A stretch of 64,000 bases of DNA from Firmicutes bacterium M10-2 (lineage in GTDB: Bacteria; Bacillota_I; Bacilli_A; Erysipelotrichales; Erysipelotrichaceae), in the NCBI GenBank assembly GCA_000403415.2, contig KE159692.1:105227-169226 (forward strand). The letters are read 5' to 3'. How positions within the stretch are numbered: the stretch's first letter is position 1; each line of letters starts with the position of its first letter. Shown one piece after another: positions 34,854 through 42,421 of the stretch. Below the pieces are notes generated by a model. That model worked only from the letters and a program-made list of their open reading frames with translations, did not search any database and was not told the DNA's origin. Made by a program: the position numbers and the translations under genes.

Positions 34854-34929
34854 TGGGGTATAGCCAAGCGGTAAGGCACCAGACTCTGAATCTGGCATTT
34901 CCTTGGTTCGAATCCAAGTACCCCAGCCA
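34854..34929 (+). tRNA. tRNA-Gln (anticodon CTG), CCA encoded
   Basis: 76 nt with acceptor TGGGGTA / TACCCCA, anticodon stem CCAGA / TCTGG and loop CTCTGAA, giving CTG, which reads CAG. The T arm holds GGTTCGAAT. Discriminator G and a genomic CCA. A terminator follows at 34942. Confidence 0.93.
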
Positions 34930-34941
34930 TATTGCTTGCAA

Positions 34942-34968
34942 GGCATCTTCGGATGTCTTTTTTTTGTG
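34942..34968 (+). terminator. Terminator of tRNA-Gln
   Basis: GGCATC-TTCG-GATGTC stem with a UUCG tetraloop, then eight T. Confidence 0.85.
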
Positions 34969-35010
34969 TTAAAAATGGACAATCATCCGTTCGCTATGTA
35001 AAATTGATGT

Positions 35011-35640
35011 ATGAATATTTATAGTTATTTTCGCGAACCGGAACAAAATTTAAATGTTCCTTCTAAAAATGAACCGCTTTGGAATTGGATTACAGCCCAA
35101 GTCAAGATTTGGAATGATCCTTATGACCAACAAGTTAAGTTTCTTCAAAAATATCATAGTCTTCTGCAGGATGATGAGCATTTGAATGAAAAACAAATCA
35201 AAGAAGAAGTTTTGCACTCTTTGAAGAAAAATGTTTGGACATGGACATTTTGGAAACAGGAATTTTCGGATCTGTTTTCTTTTTTATTCGTGTATTGGGT
35301 ATGCATCGAGCAATTGTGGCCGTATGTAGTCGTGCGCTTTTTTGAGCACAAGCCTATGTTTTCCACGCTTTCGCTTACTCTTGGAGAAGTGATAAAGGTC
35401 GTTGTTGTATATATCATATACAAGCTTGTGCTTGATTTCATGGCTCAAAAGAAAAGACGCGATAAATTGTCTTTTTGGCTTCCTTTTATCGGATTGTTTC
35501 TTTTGTATTTGGGAGCGATTTTCTGTGCCAATCAGCTGCAAGGAGTGATCTTGTTTCACTATTCTTTGCTTGTTGTGGTCATCATTACAGGAATCTTTTT
35601 TTGTTTTGAATGGGATCGAGAAAGAAAGGTCGGGAAATAG
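35011..35640 (+). CDS. Membrane protein of unknown function, with soluble N-terminal domain
   Basis: A 209-residue protein: a soluble N-terminal part (about 1-80, helical and charged) and four membrane helices (about 84-104, 121-140, 150-170 and 178-198). There is no recognised motif. It is 4 bp before the next membrane protein gene, so the two probably act together. I do not recognise the family. Confidence 0.65.
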   Translation: MNIYSYFREPEQNLNVPSKNEPLWNWITAQVKIWNDPYDQQVKFLQKYHSLLQDDEHLNEKQIKEEVLHSLKKNVWTWTFWKQEFSDLFSFLFVYWVCIEQLWPYVVVRFFEHKPMFSTLSLTLGEVIKVVVVYIIYKLVLDFMAQKKRRDKLSFWLPFIGLFLLYLGAIFCANQLQGVILFHYSLLVVVIITGIFFCFEWDRERKVGK

Positions 35641-35644
35641 AGAT

Positions 35645-36355
35645 ATGCTGATAGATTTGATTACATGGCTTGTGATTATAGCGGTCGGAATCGTGATTGC
35701 GATCGTTCCGATTAAGGATCTTCGAAAGGCGACATCGATCTTTACTTTCAAAAAATTCGGGATCCGAAAAAAGAAACGATGGAATGTTTTGATCGATGAT
35801 CTGGGAAATTTTTTCTTATTTCTTAGTTTTGTATATTGCTGTGTATACTGGCTTATTCCGTATTACCGGCAAATTTACGCGGTATGGATCATGTTCACGC
35901 TGATCGTGACTTTGTCGCGCACAGTTGTGATCACTGCCAAGTATCCGAAAGACAAAAAAGGAAAACTGTGCACGATTCTAGTTGATGTTGGCATTTACCT
36001 TGTAGGAGCAATCGGTCTTGCAGGGGCAGTGGGTGCCTTCAACAATGAGATCTTCCTTTCGGGGGTCGATCGTTTTGCCCGCGATCTGCAAAGCGGAGGC
36101 ATTCGGGATTATATGTATTTTTTGACCAATCCATCCTTCTTTTATGTGCTGCTGGAAGGAATGATCATGTTTATTCCGCTGATGTTTCTATGGAACAATT
36201 TCAAATATATGCGTACGGAACGCACGATTCGAGCAGCGAATGTCGCTACATTTACGATCAAGGTGTTGATTGTATGTGCTTTGATGACCGTTTTGGCCTA
36301 TGGAGGGTTCTCGTTTTTGAATATGGTCTACTATGTGGATCTTAAACAAATCTGA
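35645..36355 (+). CDS. Multispanning membrane protein of unknown function
   Basis: A 236-residue protein with about five or six helices. ATG 35645 (MLIDLITWLV) is chosen, 4 bp after the upstream stop and in frame with a longer ORF that overlaps the previous gene. A conserved cytoplasmic KYPKDKKGK segment separates helices. No catalytic motif is seen. Its stop lies inside the terminator stem. Confidence 0.65.
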   Translation: MLIDLITWLVIIAVGIVIAIVPIKDLRKATSIFTFKKFGIRKKKRWNVLIDDLGNFFLFLSFVYCCVYWLIPYYRQIYAVWIMFTLIVTLSRTVVITAKYPKDKKGKLCTILVDVGIYLVGAIGLAGAVGAFNNEIFLSGVDRFARDLQSGGIRDYMYFLTNPSFFYVLLEGMIMFIPLMFLWNNFKYMRTERTIRAANVATFTIKVLIVCALMTVLAYGGFSFLNMVYYVDLKQI

Positions 36356-36376
36356 ATTTGTTTAGGATCCTTTTTT
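36337..36376 (+). terminator. Terminator overlapping the stop codon
   Basis: GGATCTTAAACAAAT and ATTTGTTTAGGATCC form a 15-bp stem (one mismatch) around CTGA, then six T. The gene stop lies in it. Confidence 0.9.
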
Positions 36377-36418
36377 GTTTTAGAATAGAAACAGATCATG
36401 AAAGAAGGATAGAAAAAT

Positions 36419-38206
36419 ATGAATACAATTCAAGAGCGCTTAGGCGCATTACGCAAAGCAATGGAACAAGCCAATGTGCAGGCATACATCATTCCGACTT
36501 CGGATTTTCACGAAACGGAATATGTATGCGATTATTTTACAGTACGTAAATACTTCTCGGGATTTACGGGAAGTGCCGGAACATTGGTCGTAGGCAAAGA
36601 GAAAGCTGCTTTATGGACGGATGGTCGTTATTTTATTCAGGCAGCTAAACAACTTAAAGGAACAGGAATCGAATTGATGAAGATGGGAATGGAAGGAACA
36701 CCCAGCATTTCCGAATTCATTTGTTCACAGCTTCAGAAAGGACAAACCGTAGGGTTTGACGGACGAACGATTAATCTTCAAGAGGCTAAGAAATACGAGC
36801 GCATTTTCAAAGCGCATCACTTGCAGGTCGATCCAACGATTGATTTGATCACACCAATATGGAAAGATCGTCCGGCACTGCCTTGTACACCGACGTTCCA
36901 TTACCCAATCGAGCATACAGGGATGGAAATGGATGAAAAACTCGCTCGGGTCCGACACGAAATGGAAAAAGAAGGGGCCGAGCATATTGTGTTGACCAAG
37001 ATCGATGAGATTGCGTGGCTTTACAATTTGCGTGCCGACGATATTCCGAATTTTCCTGTAGCACTGGCGTATACGATTGTATCCAAAGAGGGGGCAACAC
37101 TTTTTATCGATGCTTCCCGACTTGATGAAGTATCGAAACAGTTGTTTGATCAATACAATGTGCGTGTCGCGGCCTATGATGCGATTTATGAGGAGATCAA
37201 AAAATTGGATGGTCTGACATGGATCGATCCGACTTCGATTAACACAACATTGGCAAGCTCGATTTCCGGCGAAAAATTCGAGAAGTTCAGTCCGGTCGTC
37301 TTGATGAAATCAATGAAAAACGAAGTGGAACTGGCCAATACGAGAGAAGCGCATTTAAAGGATGGAGCAGCATGCACCAAGTTCATGTACTATTTGAAAA
37401 CTAACGACAATTCGAAGATGGATGAAATAAGTGTAGGTGAACATCTGCAAAATTTGCGCAAAGAACAAGAAGGGTATATTGAAGATAGTTTCAATGCAAT
37501 TTGTGCTTACGGATCCAATGCGGCTATGATGCATTATTCGGCGACACCGGATTCTTATTCTTCTTTGGAAAATAAAGGGATGCTGCTTGTTGACAGTGGT
37601 GGGCACTATATCGACGGAACGACCGATATTACACGCACTTATGTGCTTGGGCCGATCAGCCAAGAAGAAAAGTACTGGTTTACCAAGGCGCTTCGTTCGC
37701 ATATTCGCTTGCAGATGGCACATTTTCTATATGGATGTTCGGGATTGAATTTAGATATTTTGGCACGAGGCCCTCTTTGGAACGAAGATATGGATTATCA
37801 ATGTGGAACAGGACATGGTGTCGGTCATTTATTGAGCGTTCACGAAGCACCGAACGGATTCCGCTGGCGCATTGTTCCTGAGCGAAACGACTCAGCTGTT
37901 TTGGAAGAAGGCATGATTCAATCCGATGAGCCGGGAGTTTACGAAGAAGGGAAATTCGGAATCCGCCATGAAAACGAGATGGTTGTCCGAAAAGGAAATA
38001 AAAACAAGTACGGTCAATTTATGCATTTTGAAAACTTGACGTTTGTTCCTTTTGATCTGGATGGGATTGATCCGTCTTTGATGATGGATGATGAGATCGA
38101 TTGGCTCAATACTTATCATCATCAAGTATTCGAAAAGATTGCGCCACGCTTGAATGATGAAGAGGTTGCTTGGTTAAAAGAAGCCACTCGACCGATTTCC
38201 AAGTGA
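36419..38206 (+). CDS. Aminopeptidase P family protein (M24)
   Basis: A 595-residue creatinase/aminopeptidase P of the long, three-domain type: two N-terminal creatinase-like domains (about 1-310), then the M24 fold. Metal ligands are in VDSGGHYIDGTTDITRT (two Asp), HGVGH (His), and EPGVYEEGKFGIRHENE (Glu). It removes N-terminal residues before proline and needs two metal ions. It overlaps the next gene by GTGA. Confidence 0.93.
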   Translation: MNTIQERLGALRKAMEQANVQAYIIPTSDFHETEYVCDYFTVRKYFSGFTGSAGTLVVGKEKAALWTDGRYFIQAAKQLKGTGIELMKMGMEGTPSISEFICSQLQKGQTVGFDGRTINLQEAKKYERIFKAHHLQVDPTIDLITPIWKDRPALPCTPTFHYPIEHTGMEMDEKLARVRHEMEKEGAEHIVLTKIDEIAWLYNLRADDIPNFPVALAYTIVSKEGATLFIDASRLDEVSKQLFDQYNVRVAAYDAIYEEIKKLDGLTWIDPTSINTTLASSISGEKFEKFSPVVLMKSMKNEVELANTREAHLKDGAACTKFMYYLKTNDNSKMDEISVGEHLQNLRKEQEGYIEDSFNAICAYGSNAAMMHYSATPDSYSSLENKGMLLVDSGGHYIDGTTDITRTYVLGPISQEEKYWFTKALRSHIRLQMAHFLYGCSGLNLDILARGPLWNEDMDYQCGTGHGVGHLLSVHEAPNGFRWRIVPERNDSAVLEEGMIQSDEPGVYEEGKFGIRHENEMVVRKGNKNKYGQFMHFENLTFVPFDLDGIDPSLMMDDEIDWLNTYHHQVFEKIAPRLNDEEVAWLKEATRPISK

Positions 38207-38658
38207 AAAAACAAATATTTTCCTTGTCTTGTCCGTATTGTCAGCACTCCTTTCAGATTATGAAAGATACGTTGGTGATCGAAGGAATGGAGGGAAAGGT
38301 AAAAGAAAGAATTCGAAACGATACATATTTTGTTCATCAGTGCTCGAAATGTCATCGGATATATCATATGGTGTATCCGTTCGTTTACCGAAAGCCAAAG
38401 GAATTTGTTCTCGTTTTAGGCAATGAGAAACAGGTTGGAGTTGACGAGCATGTGTATTTTTGCCGTGATGTTCGTCAATTCACGATGTTATTTCGTATAT
38501 TAGAGGATAAAGCGGATTGGAAAGATGTTTTTTATCTTGAAAGGATCCTGAAACAAAAATATAATGAGAGTGTTGAATTTGAAAGCTATGATCGAGAAGA
38601 GAAGATCTATTATTTTTTAGTAGATTCCCAGATCAAGGCAGTCAGATCCCTGAAATAA
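38203..38658 (+). CDS. CpXC domain protein
   Basis: A 151-residue protein with CPYC (residues 8-11) and CSKC (about 48-51) knuckles, a zinc-ribbon arrangement of the CpXC type, followed by a helical C-terminal region. A GTG start at 38203 overlaps the M24 stop (GTGA). An earlier in-frame ATG at 38170 would give a 162-residue form but lies in the M24 gene. Function unknown; zinc binding is likely. Confidence 0.7.
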   Translation: MKKQIFSLSCPYCQHSFQIMKDTLVIEGMEGKVKERIRNDTYFVHQCSKCHRIYHMVYPFVYRKPKEFVLVLGNEKQVGVDEHVYFCRDVRQFTMLFRILEDKADWKDVFYLERILKQKYNESVEFESYDREEKIYYFLVDSQIKAVRSLK

Positions 38659-38670
38659 GGAGTTAATTAT

Positions 38671-39690
38671 ATGAAAATTTTAGTAACTGGAGGAGCCGGA
38701 TATATCGGGTCGCATACTTGTGTGGAACTGCTTAATGCAGGTTATGATGTGGTGGTTGTGGATAATTTGTGCAATTCAAGCAAGGTGGCATTGGATCGTG
38801 TTGCTCAAATTACAGGAAAGCAAGTTACGTTTTATGAAGCAGATGTCTTGGATCGTGAAAAAATGCATGATATCTTTAAAAAGGAAAATATCGATGCAGT
38901 GATTCATTTCGCGGGATTGAAGGCGGTTGGCGAATCGGTTGAAAAGCCTTTAGAATATTATACGAATAATATCGCAGGAACACTTGTTCTTCTTGATGAA
39001 ATGAAAAAAGCGAACGTGAAAAATGTGATTTTTTCATCTTCGGCAACCGTATACGGGACTCCGAAAGAAATTCCGATTACGGAAAAATGCCCGAAAGGAA
39101 CATGCACGAATCCGTATGGCTGGTCAAAATGGATGGTTGAACAAATGCTCGTGGATGTATATACTGCCGACCCTTCTTGGAACATTATGCTGCTTCGATA
39201 TTTTAACCCGATCGGAGCGCATGAGTCAGGGTTGATCGGGGAAGATCCGAAAGGAATTCCAAACAACCTGCTGCCGTATGTTGCGCAAGTAGCGATCGGA
39301 AAATTAAAGGAAGTGGGCGTATTTGGAAACGACTACGACACTCCGGACGGAACAGGGGTTCGCGATTATATTCATGTTGTCGATCTTGCGAATGGTCATG
39401 TCAAGGCGTTGGAGCAAATCAAGAAAGATGCCGGATTGAAAATTTACAATTTAGGAACAGGGCATGGATATAGCGTTCTCGATGTGATTCACGCGTTTGA
39501 AAAGGCGTGCGGACACGAGATCCCTTATGCAATCAAACCAAGACGTGCTGGTGATATCGCGATGTGTTATGCCGATAGTGCTCTTGCCAAAAAGGAACTT
39601 GGCTGGCAAGCACAATACGATCTTGACGAAATGTGCGCATCAAGTTGGAAGTGGCAAAGCATGAATCCAGATGGGTATACTTCTAAATAA
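38671..39690 (+). CDS. galE: UDP-glucose 4-epimerase
   Basis: A 339-residue short-chain dehydrogenase of the extended type. GGAGYIGSH (7-15) binds NAD, YGWSK holds the catalytic Tyr and Lys, and SSSATVYG carries the Ser. It interconverts UDP-glucose and UDP-galactose for the Leloir pathway and for glycan precursors. Site AAGGAG before ATG. No other gal genes are in the window. Confidence 0.96.
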   Translation: MKILVTGGAGYIGSHTCVELLNAGYDVVVVDNLCNSSKVALDRVAQITGKQVTFYEADVLDREKMHDIFKKENIDAVIHFAGLKAVGESVEKPLEYYTNNIAGTLVLLDEMKKANVKNVIFSSSATVYGTPKEIPITEKCPKGTCTNPYGWSKWMVEQMLVDVYTADPSWNIMLLRYFNPIGAHESGLIGEDPKGIPNNLLPYVAQVAIGKLKEVGVFGNDYDTPDGTGVRDYIHVVDLANGHVKALEQIKKDAGLKIYNLGTGHGYSVLDVIHAFEKACGHEIPYAIKPRRAGDIAMCYADSALAKKELGWQAQYDLDEMCASSWKWQSMNPDGYTSK

Positions 39691-39705
39691 TTTAGGAGGA
39701 AGAGT

Positions 39706-40101
39706 ATGAAAAAGACAATGAATGAATTTCGAGAATTTATCGCAAAGGGAAACATAGTTTCTATGGCGGTCGGTGTTGTAATGGGTGGTGCTTTCGGCTC
39801 GATCGTGAAAGCTTTGACCGATAAGATCTTAATGCCGCTTGTCGGAGTTTTCCTTGGTGGAATCGATTTTACGGGTTTATCCATCAAAGTGGGAGAAGCG
39901 AGTATCGGATATGGTGCGTTTATTCAGGCAATTATTGATTTCTTGATCATTTCATTGTGTATGTTCTTTTTTGTCAAAGCGTTTGCGGTTTTTCAAAAGA
40001 AAGAAGAAGAAGCCGAAGTTGTGGAGGAAGGTCCTTCCGAAGATATCGTGTTGCTTCAGGAAATTCGCGATCTTCTCAAAGAAAACGCGAAAACAAAATA
40101 A
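39706..40101 (+). CDS. mscL: Large-conductance mechanosensitive channel
   Basis: A 131-residue MscL with two membrane helices (about 18-42 and 72-95), an N-terminal amphipathic helix (EFREFIAKGNIVSMAVGVVM), and a C-terminal cytoplasmic coil. It opens under membrane tension. Site GGAGGAAG before the ATG. Confidence 0.96.
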   Translation: MKKTMNEFREFIAKGNIVSMAVGVVMGGAFGSIVKALTDKILMPLVGVFLGGIDFTGLSIKVGEASIGYGAFIQAIIDFLIISLCMFFFVKAFAVFQKKEEEAEVVEEGPSEDIVLLQEIRDLLKENAKTK

Positions 40102-40111
40102 TGAATTTCGT

Positions 40112-40141
40112 AAGCAGGGAGAACGCTCCTTGCTTTTTTTT
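40112..40141 (+). terminator. Terminator after mscL
   Basis: AAGCAGGGAG and CTCCTTGCTT stem, then eight T. Confidence 0.85.
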
Positions 40142-40187
40142 GAGTATTTGCGACTTAAAATATAAAATTGTTTAGTATAATAGGGGC

Positions 40188-40805
40188 ATGGAAAAAAAAC
40201 AAAAAGAAATTCAAAATCAGCCGGTGTTGAAGCATTCCGATACAAAATGGAAAGATGTGGTCTTGATCTTTGGTACGATAGCCTTGATCTTGATCGTTAT
40301 TTTTTTTATGCAGCATAACTATTTCCGCAATCCTCGAGTCTTGCAGAAAATAATCGCAAAATTCGGGCCCTTTGGTCCGATCGTATTTATTCTCTTTCAA
40401 GCGATTGAAGTCATTGTACCTATACTTCCCGGAGGAGTATCCGGATCGTTGGCAATGCTTTGTTTTGGGACTATTATCGGTTTTATTTATTCGTATATCG
40501 GTGTGATTATCGGTTCCTGTCTGGCGTTTTGGCTTGTGCGAAGGTATGGAGTGAAAATCCTCGAAAAACTGGTAAATCCGGAACTTTTCAACAAATACTA
40601 TACAAAACTTCAGGATTCGAAAAATTTTAAGAAGTTTTTTGCGCTGATGATCTTCTTGCCAATCGCTCCAGATGATTTAATGTGCATGGTCGCAGGACTG
40701 AGCAAGATGAAATTTAAGACATTTTTGATTATTATCCTTTTAGGAAAGCCGATTTCTTCTTTTATGTATAGCTATATTATTGTACGTTTGATGGCCTTGA
40801 TTTGA
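40188..40805 (+). CDS. TVP38/TMEM64 (VTT/DedA-like) membrane protein
   Basis: A 205-residue membrane protein with the VTT (DedA) region: PILPGGVSGSLAMLCFG (about 80-96) and KFFALMIFLPIAPDDLMCMVAGL (long segment, about 146-168). DedA-type proteins act as lipid scramblases or flippases. A helix about 20-45 precedes. The gene ends shortly before tRNA-Trp. Confidence 0.9.
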   Translation: MEKKQKEIQNQPVLKHSDTKWKDVVLIFGTIALILIVIFFMQHNYFRNPRVLQKIIAKFGPFGPIVFILFQAIEVIVPILPGGVSGSLAMLCFGTIIGFIYSYIGVIIGSCLAFWLVRRYGVKILEKLVNPELFNKYYTKLQDSKNFKKFFALMIFLPIAPDDLMCMVAGLSKMKFKTFLIIILLGKPISSFMYSYIIVRLMALI

Positions 40806-40821
40806 TTTTTGAAATTTAGTG

Positions 40822-40850
40822 TTGCATTCTATATTTTTTAGTGATAATAT
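40822..40850 (+). promoter_or_regulatory. Promoter of the tRNA-Trp gene
   Basis: TTGCAT, 17-bp spacer, TAATAT, ending 13 bp before the tRNA. Confidence 0.7.
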
Positions 40851-40862
40851 AAATGGGCACTT

Positions 40863-40936
40863 AGGGGTATAGTTCAATGGTAGAACAACGGTCTCCAAAA
40901 CCGTTGATGTGGGTTCAACTCCTGCTACCCCTGCCA
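40863..40936 (+). tRNA. tRNA-Trp (anticodon CCA), CCA end encoded
   Basis: 74 nt with acceptor AGGGGTA / TACCCCT, anticodon stem ACGGT / ACCGT and loop CTCCAAA, giving CCA for UGG. T arm GGTTCAACT. Genomic CCA end. Confidence 0.93.
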
Positions 40937-40952
40937 TTTACAGATCAAGTAC

Positions 40953-40974
40953 ACGTCAATCAAAAGATTGGCGT
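40953..40974. repeat. Target-site duplication, left copy (hairpin, 22 bp)
   Basis: Stem ACGTCAATC, loop AAAA, stem GATTGGCGT: 9 + 4 + 9 bp. It was the hairpin of the tRNA-Trp terminator. This copy has lost its T tract, which remains with the right copy. Confidence 0.9.
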
Positions 40975-41165
40975 CAGAGTGTTGACAAACTACCTATTTT
41001 GAAAAAATTAAATTTCAATAAAATAAAAGTGGGTAAAAAGGTCTAAAAAAAGAGTAATATTAGGTACTTAAATACCTCAAATTGCTCTTTTTTTATTCAT
41101 TTGTGGGAGAAAAATAAAAAGCTGTGACAAAGCCGATTTGAAAAATCGACTTTGTCAACAGCCTG
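40975..41165 (+). mobile_element. 191-bp miniature element (MITE), copy 1
   Basis: Ends CAGAGTGTTGAC and GTCAACAGCCTG (imperfect terminal repeats of 15 bp). No coding potential. An A7...T7 hairpin in the centre (41045-41094: AGGTA / TACCT with flanking arms) and a subterminal hairpin GACAAAG...CTTTGTC at the right end. Identical as read, in the opposite orientation, to copy 2 at 49039. It shares the IS1182 terminal repeat and the GAAAAATAAAAA-hairpin layout of the IS right end. It lies between tRNA-Trp and gmk. Confidence 0.9.
41045..41094. terminator. Central bidirectional terminator-like hairpin of MITE copy 1
   Basis: Seven A, then imperfect inverted arms AGAG..AGGTA and TACCT..CTCT around CTTAAA, then seven T. 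It has the form of a terminator in both directions. Confidence 0.6.
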
Positions 41166-41187
41166 ACGTCAATCAAAAGATTGGCGT
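41166..41187. repeat. Target-site duplication, right copy (hairpin, 22 bp)
   Basis: Exact copy of 40953-40974, followed by TTTTTTT. It is the part of the original tRNA-Trp terminator that still has the T tract. Confidence 0.9.
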
Positions 41188-41263
41188 TTTTTTTGTAGGA
41201 AAGAAAATTTGACGTGAGATTCACCAAGGATTAAAATAATTTAAAAAGGAGAGAGAAGATAAG

Positions 41264-41842
41264 ATGTCACGAGGTTTATTGATCATTCTAAGTGGTCCTA
41301 GCGGTGTCGGGAAAGGGACGATCCGTCAATATTTTGAAAAAAACGATCGGCTGAATTTAACTTATTCTACATCGATGACGACTAGAAAACCAAGAAACAA
41401 CGAAGTTGACGGAAAAGATTACTTTTTCACGACTCGCGAAAATTTTCAAGAAGCGATCAAAAATGGAGAGCTTCTCGAATATGCTGAATTTGTAGGCAAT
41501 TTTTACGGGACTCCGCTAAGCGAGGTCGAAAGATTGCGGAATGAAGGGAAAAATGTCTTGCTGGAAATCGAGGTCCAAGGGGCAAGACAAGTACAGGATA
41601 AATGTCCGGATGCGATCTCGATCTTTATTATTCCCCCTTCAATGGAAGAACTGGAAAAACGGATTCGCGGAAGAAAATCGGAACCTGAAGAAGTAATCCA
41701 AGAGCGGCTTGCCAAAGCGGCGAATGAAATGAAAATGGTACCCAACTATAAATATATTGTCTGCAATGACGATCCTAAGCTGGCTGCGGAACTGATCGAA
41801 ACAATTATCCTTCGCAATATCGAACTCGAAGAAAACAAGTGA
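41264..41842 (+). CDS. gmk: Guanylate kinase
   Basis: A 192-residue guanylate kinase with P-loop GPSGVGKGT (11-19), TTRKPRNNEVDGKDYFF for GMP binding and LEIEVQGARQV. It makes GDP from GMP. AAAAGGAGAG precedes the ATG. The unit's promoter is not evident; MITE copy 1 lies just upstream. Confidence 0.97.
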   Translation: MSRGLLIILSGPSGVGKGTIRQYFEKNDRLNLTYSTSMTTRKPRNNEVDGKDYFFTTRENFQEAIKNGELLEYAEFVGNFYGTPLSEVERLRNEGKNVLLEIEVQGARQVQDKCPDAISIFIIPPSMEELEKRIRGRKSEPEEVIQERLAKAANEMKMVPNYKYIVCNDDPKLAAELIETIILRNIELEENK

Positions 41843-41857
41843 TTGTTGGTGCATAAC

Positions 41858-41886
41858 TTGCAACTAAAACGTATTTGTGATACATT
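41858..41886 (+). promoter_or_regulatory. Promoter of the rimP-nusA-infB operon
   Basis: TTGCAA (41858-41863), 17-bp spacer, TACATT (41881-41886), just after gmk. Confidence 0.6.
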
Positions 41887-41902
41887 TTAATCGATAAGAA
41901 AC

Positions 41903-41926
41903 AAGGAGTGGGTAAAACCACTCCTT
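41903..41926 (+). other. Hairpin in the rimP leader
   Basis: AAGGAGTGG-GTAAAA-CCACTCCTT, a strong stem-loop in the 5' leader 24 bp before rimP. It resembles leader hairpins described before rimP/ylxS in other bacteria. No T tract follows, so attenuation is uncertain; transcript processing or stabilisation is equally possible. Confidence 0.5.
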
Positions 41927-41949
41927 CAATTTTGAAAAGAGGAGAGTAA

Positions 41950-42408
41950 ATGGACAATTTAAGACAGTGGATCGAAGAAGTTCTTGCCCAAAACGAGTGT
42001 CGTCTATATGAGTTGGAATGGCTGCCTCAGCAGCCAACACCTATCTTGCAGGTATCAATTGAAAAGCTGGATGGAAGCGTCGATCTAGACGTATGTACGC
42101 AATGCTCAGATGCGATTTCAGCTATGTTGGATGAAAAAGACTGGAATGACAAGGAGTATATATTGGAAGTTTGCTCCCCGGGAGCAGAACGGGAATTAAA
42201 GACGTTTGAACAAATCGAAAACGCCTTGAATTCTTATGTATATGTCAAGCTCAAAGAACCTAAACAAGGAATCGATCAAGTTTTTGGCGATTTGATCGAA
42301 GTGACACCAGAATTCATCAAGGTGGAATACAAAGTAAAAGGCCGTCCGAAAAAGGTAATGATCGAGCAGTCGAACATTGCTTTGATCACCACTGCTGTGA
42401 AATTATAG
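41950..42408 (+). CDS. rimP: Ribosome maturation factor RimP
   Basis: A 152-residue RimP with the two-domain form: an N-terminal alpha/beta domain (EYILEVCSPGAEREL in the middle) and a C-terminal SH3-like domain. It assists 30S subunit assembly. AGAGGAGAG site. First gene of the nusA operon, 13 bp before nusA. Confidence 0.95.
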   Translation: MDNLRQWIEEVLAQNECRLYELEWLPQQPTPILQVSIEKLDGSVDLDVCTQCSDAISAMLDEKDWNDKEYILEVCSPGAERELKTFEQIENALNSYVYVKLKEPKQGIDQVFGDLIEVTPEFIKVEYKVKGRPKKVMIEQSNIALITTAVKL

Positions 42409-42421
42409 GAGAAGAAAGAAA

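Noticed and set aside
34750..34941. Open frame antisense to tRNA-Gln
   Set aside because: It overlaps the tRNA gene and has no ribosome-binding site or recognisable protein.
40938..41263. CRISPR-like or riboswitch region between tRNA-Trp and gmk
   Set aside because: The direct repeats are two copies of one hairpin flanking a transposon-like element. There are no regular spacers and no known riboswitch core.
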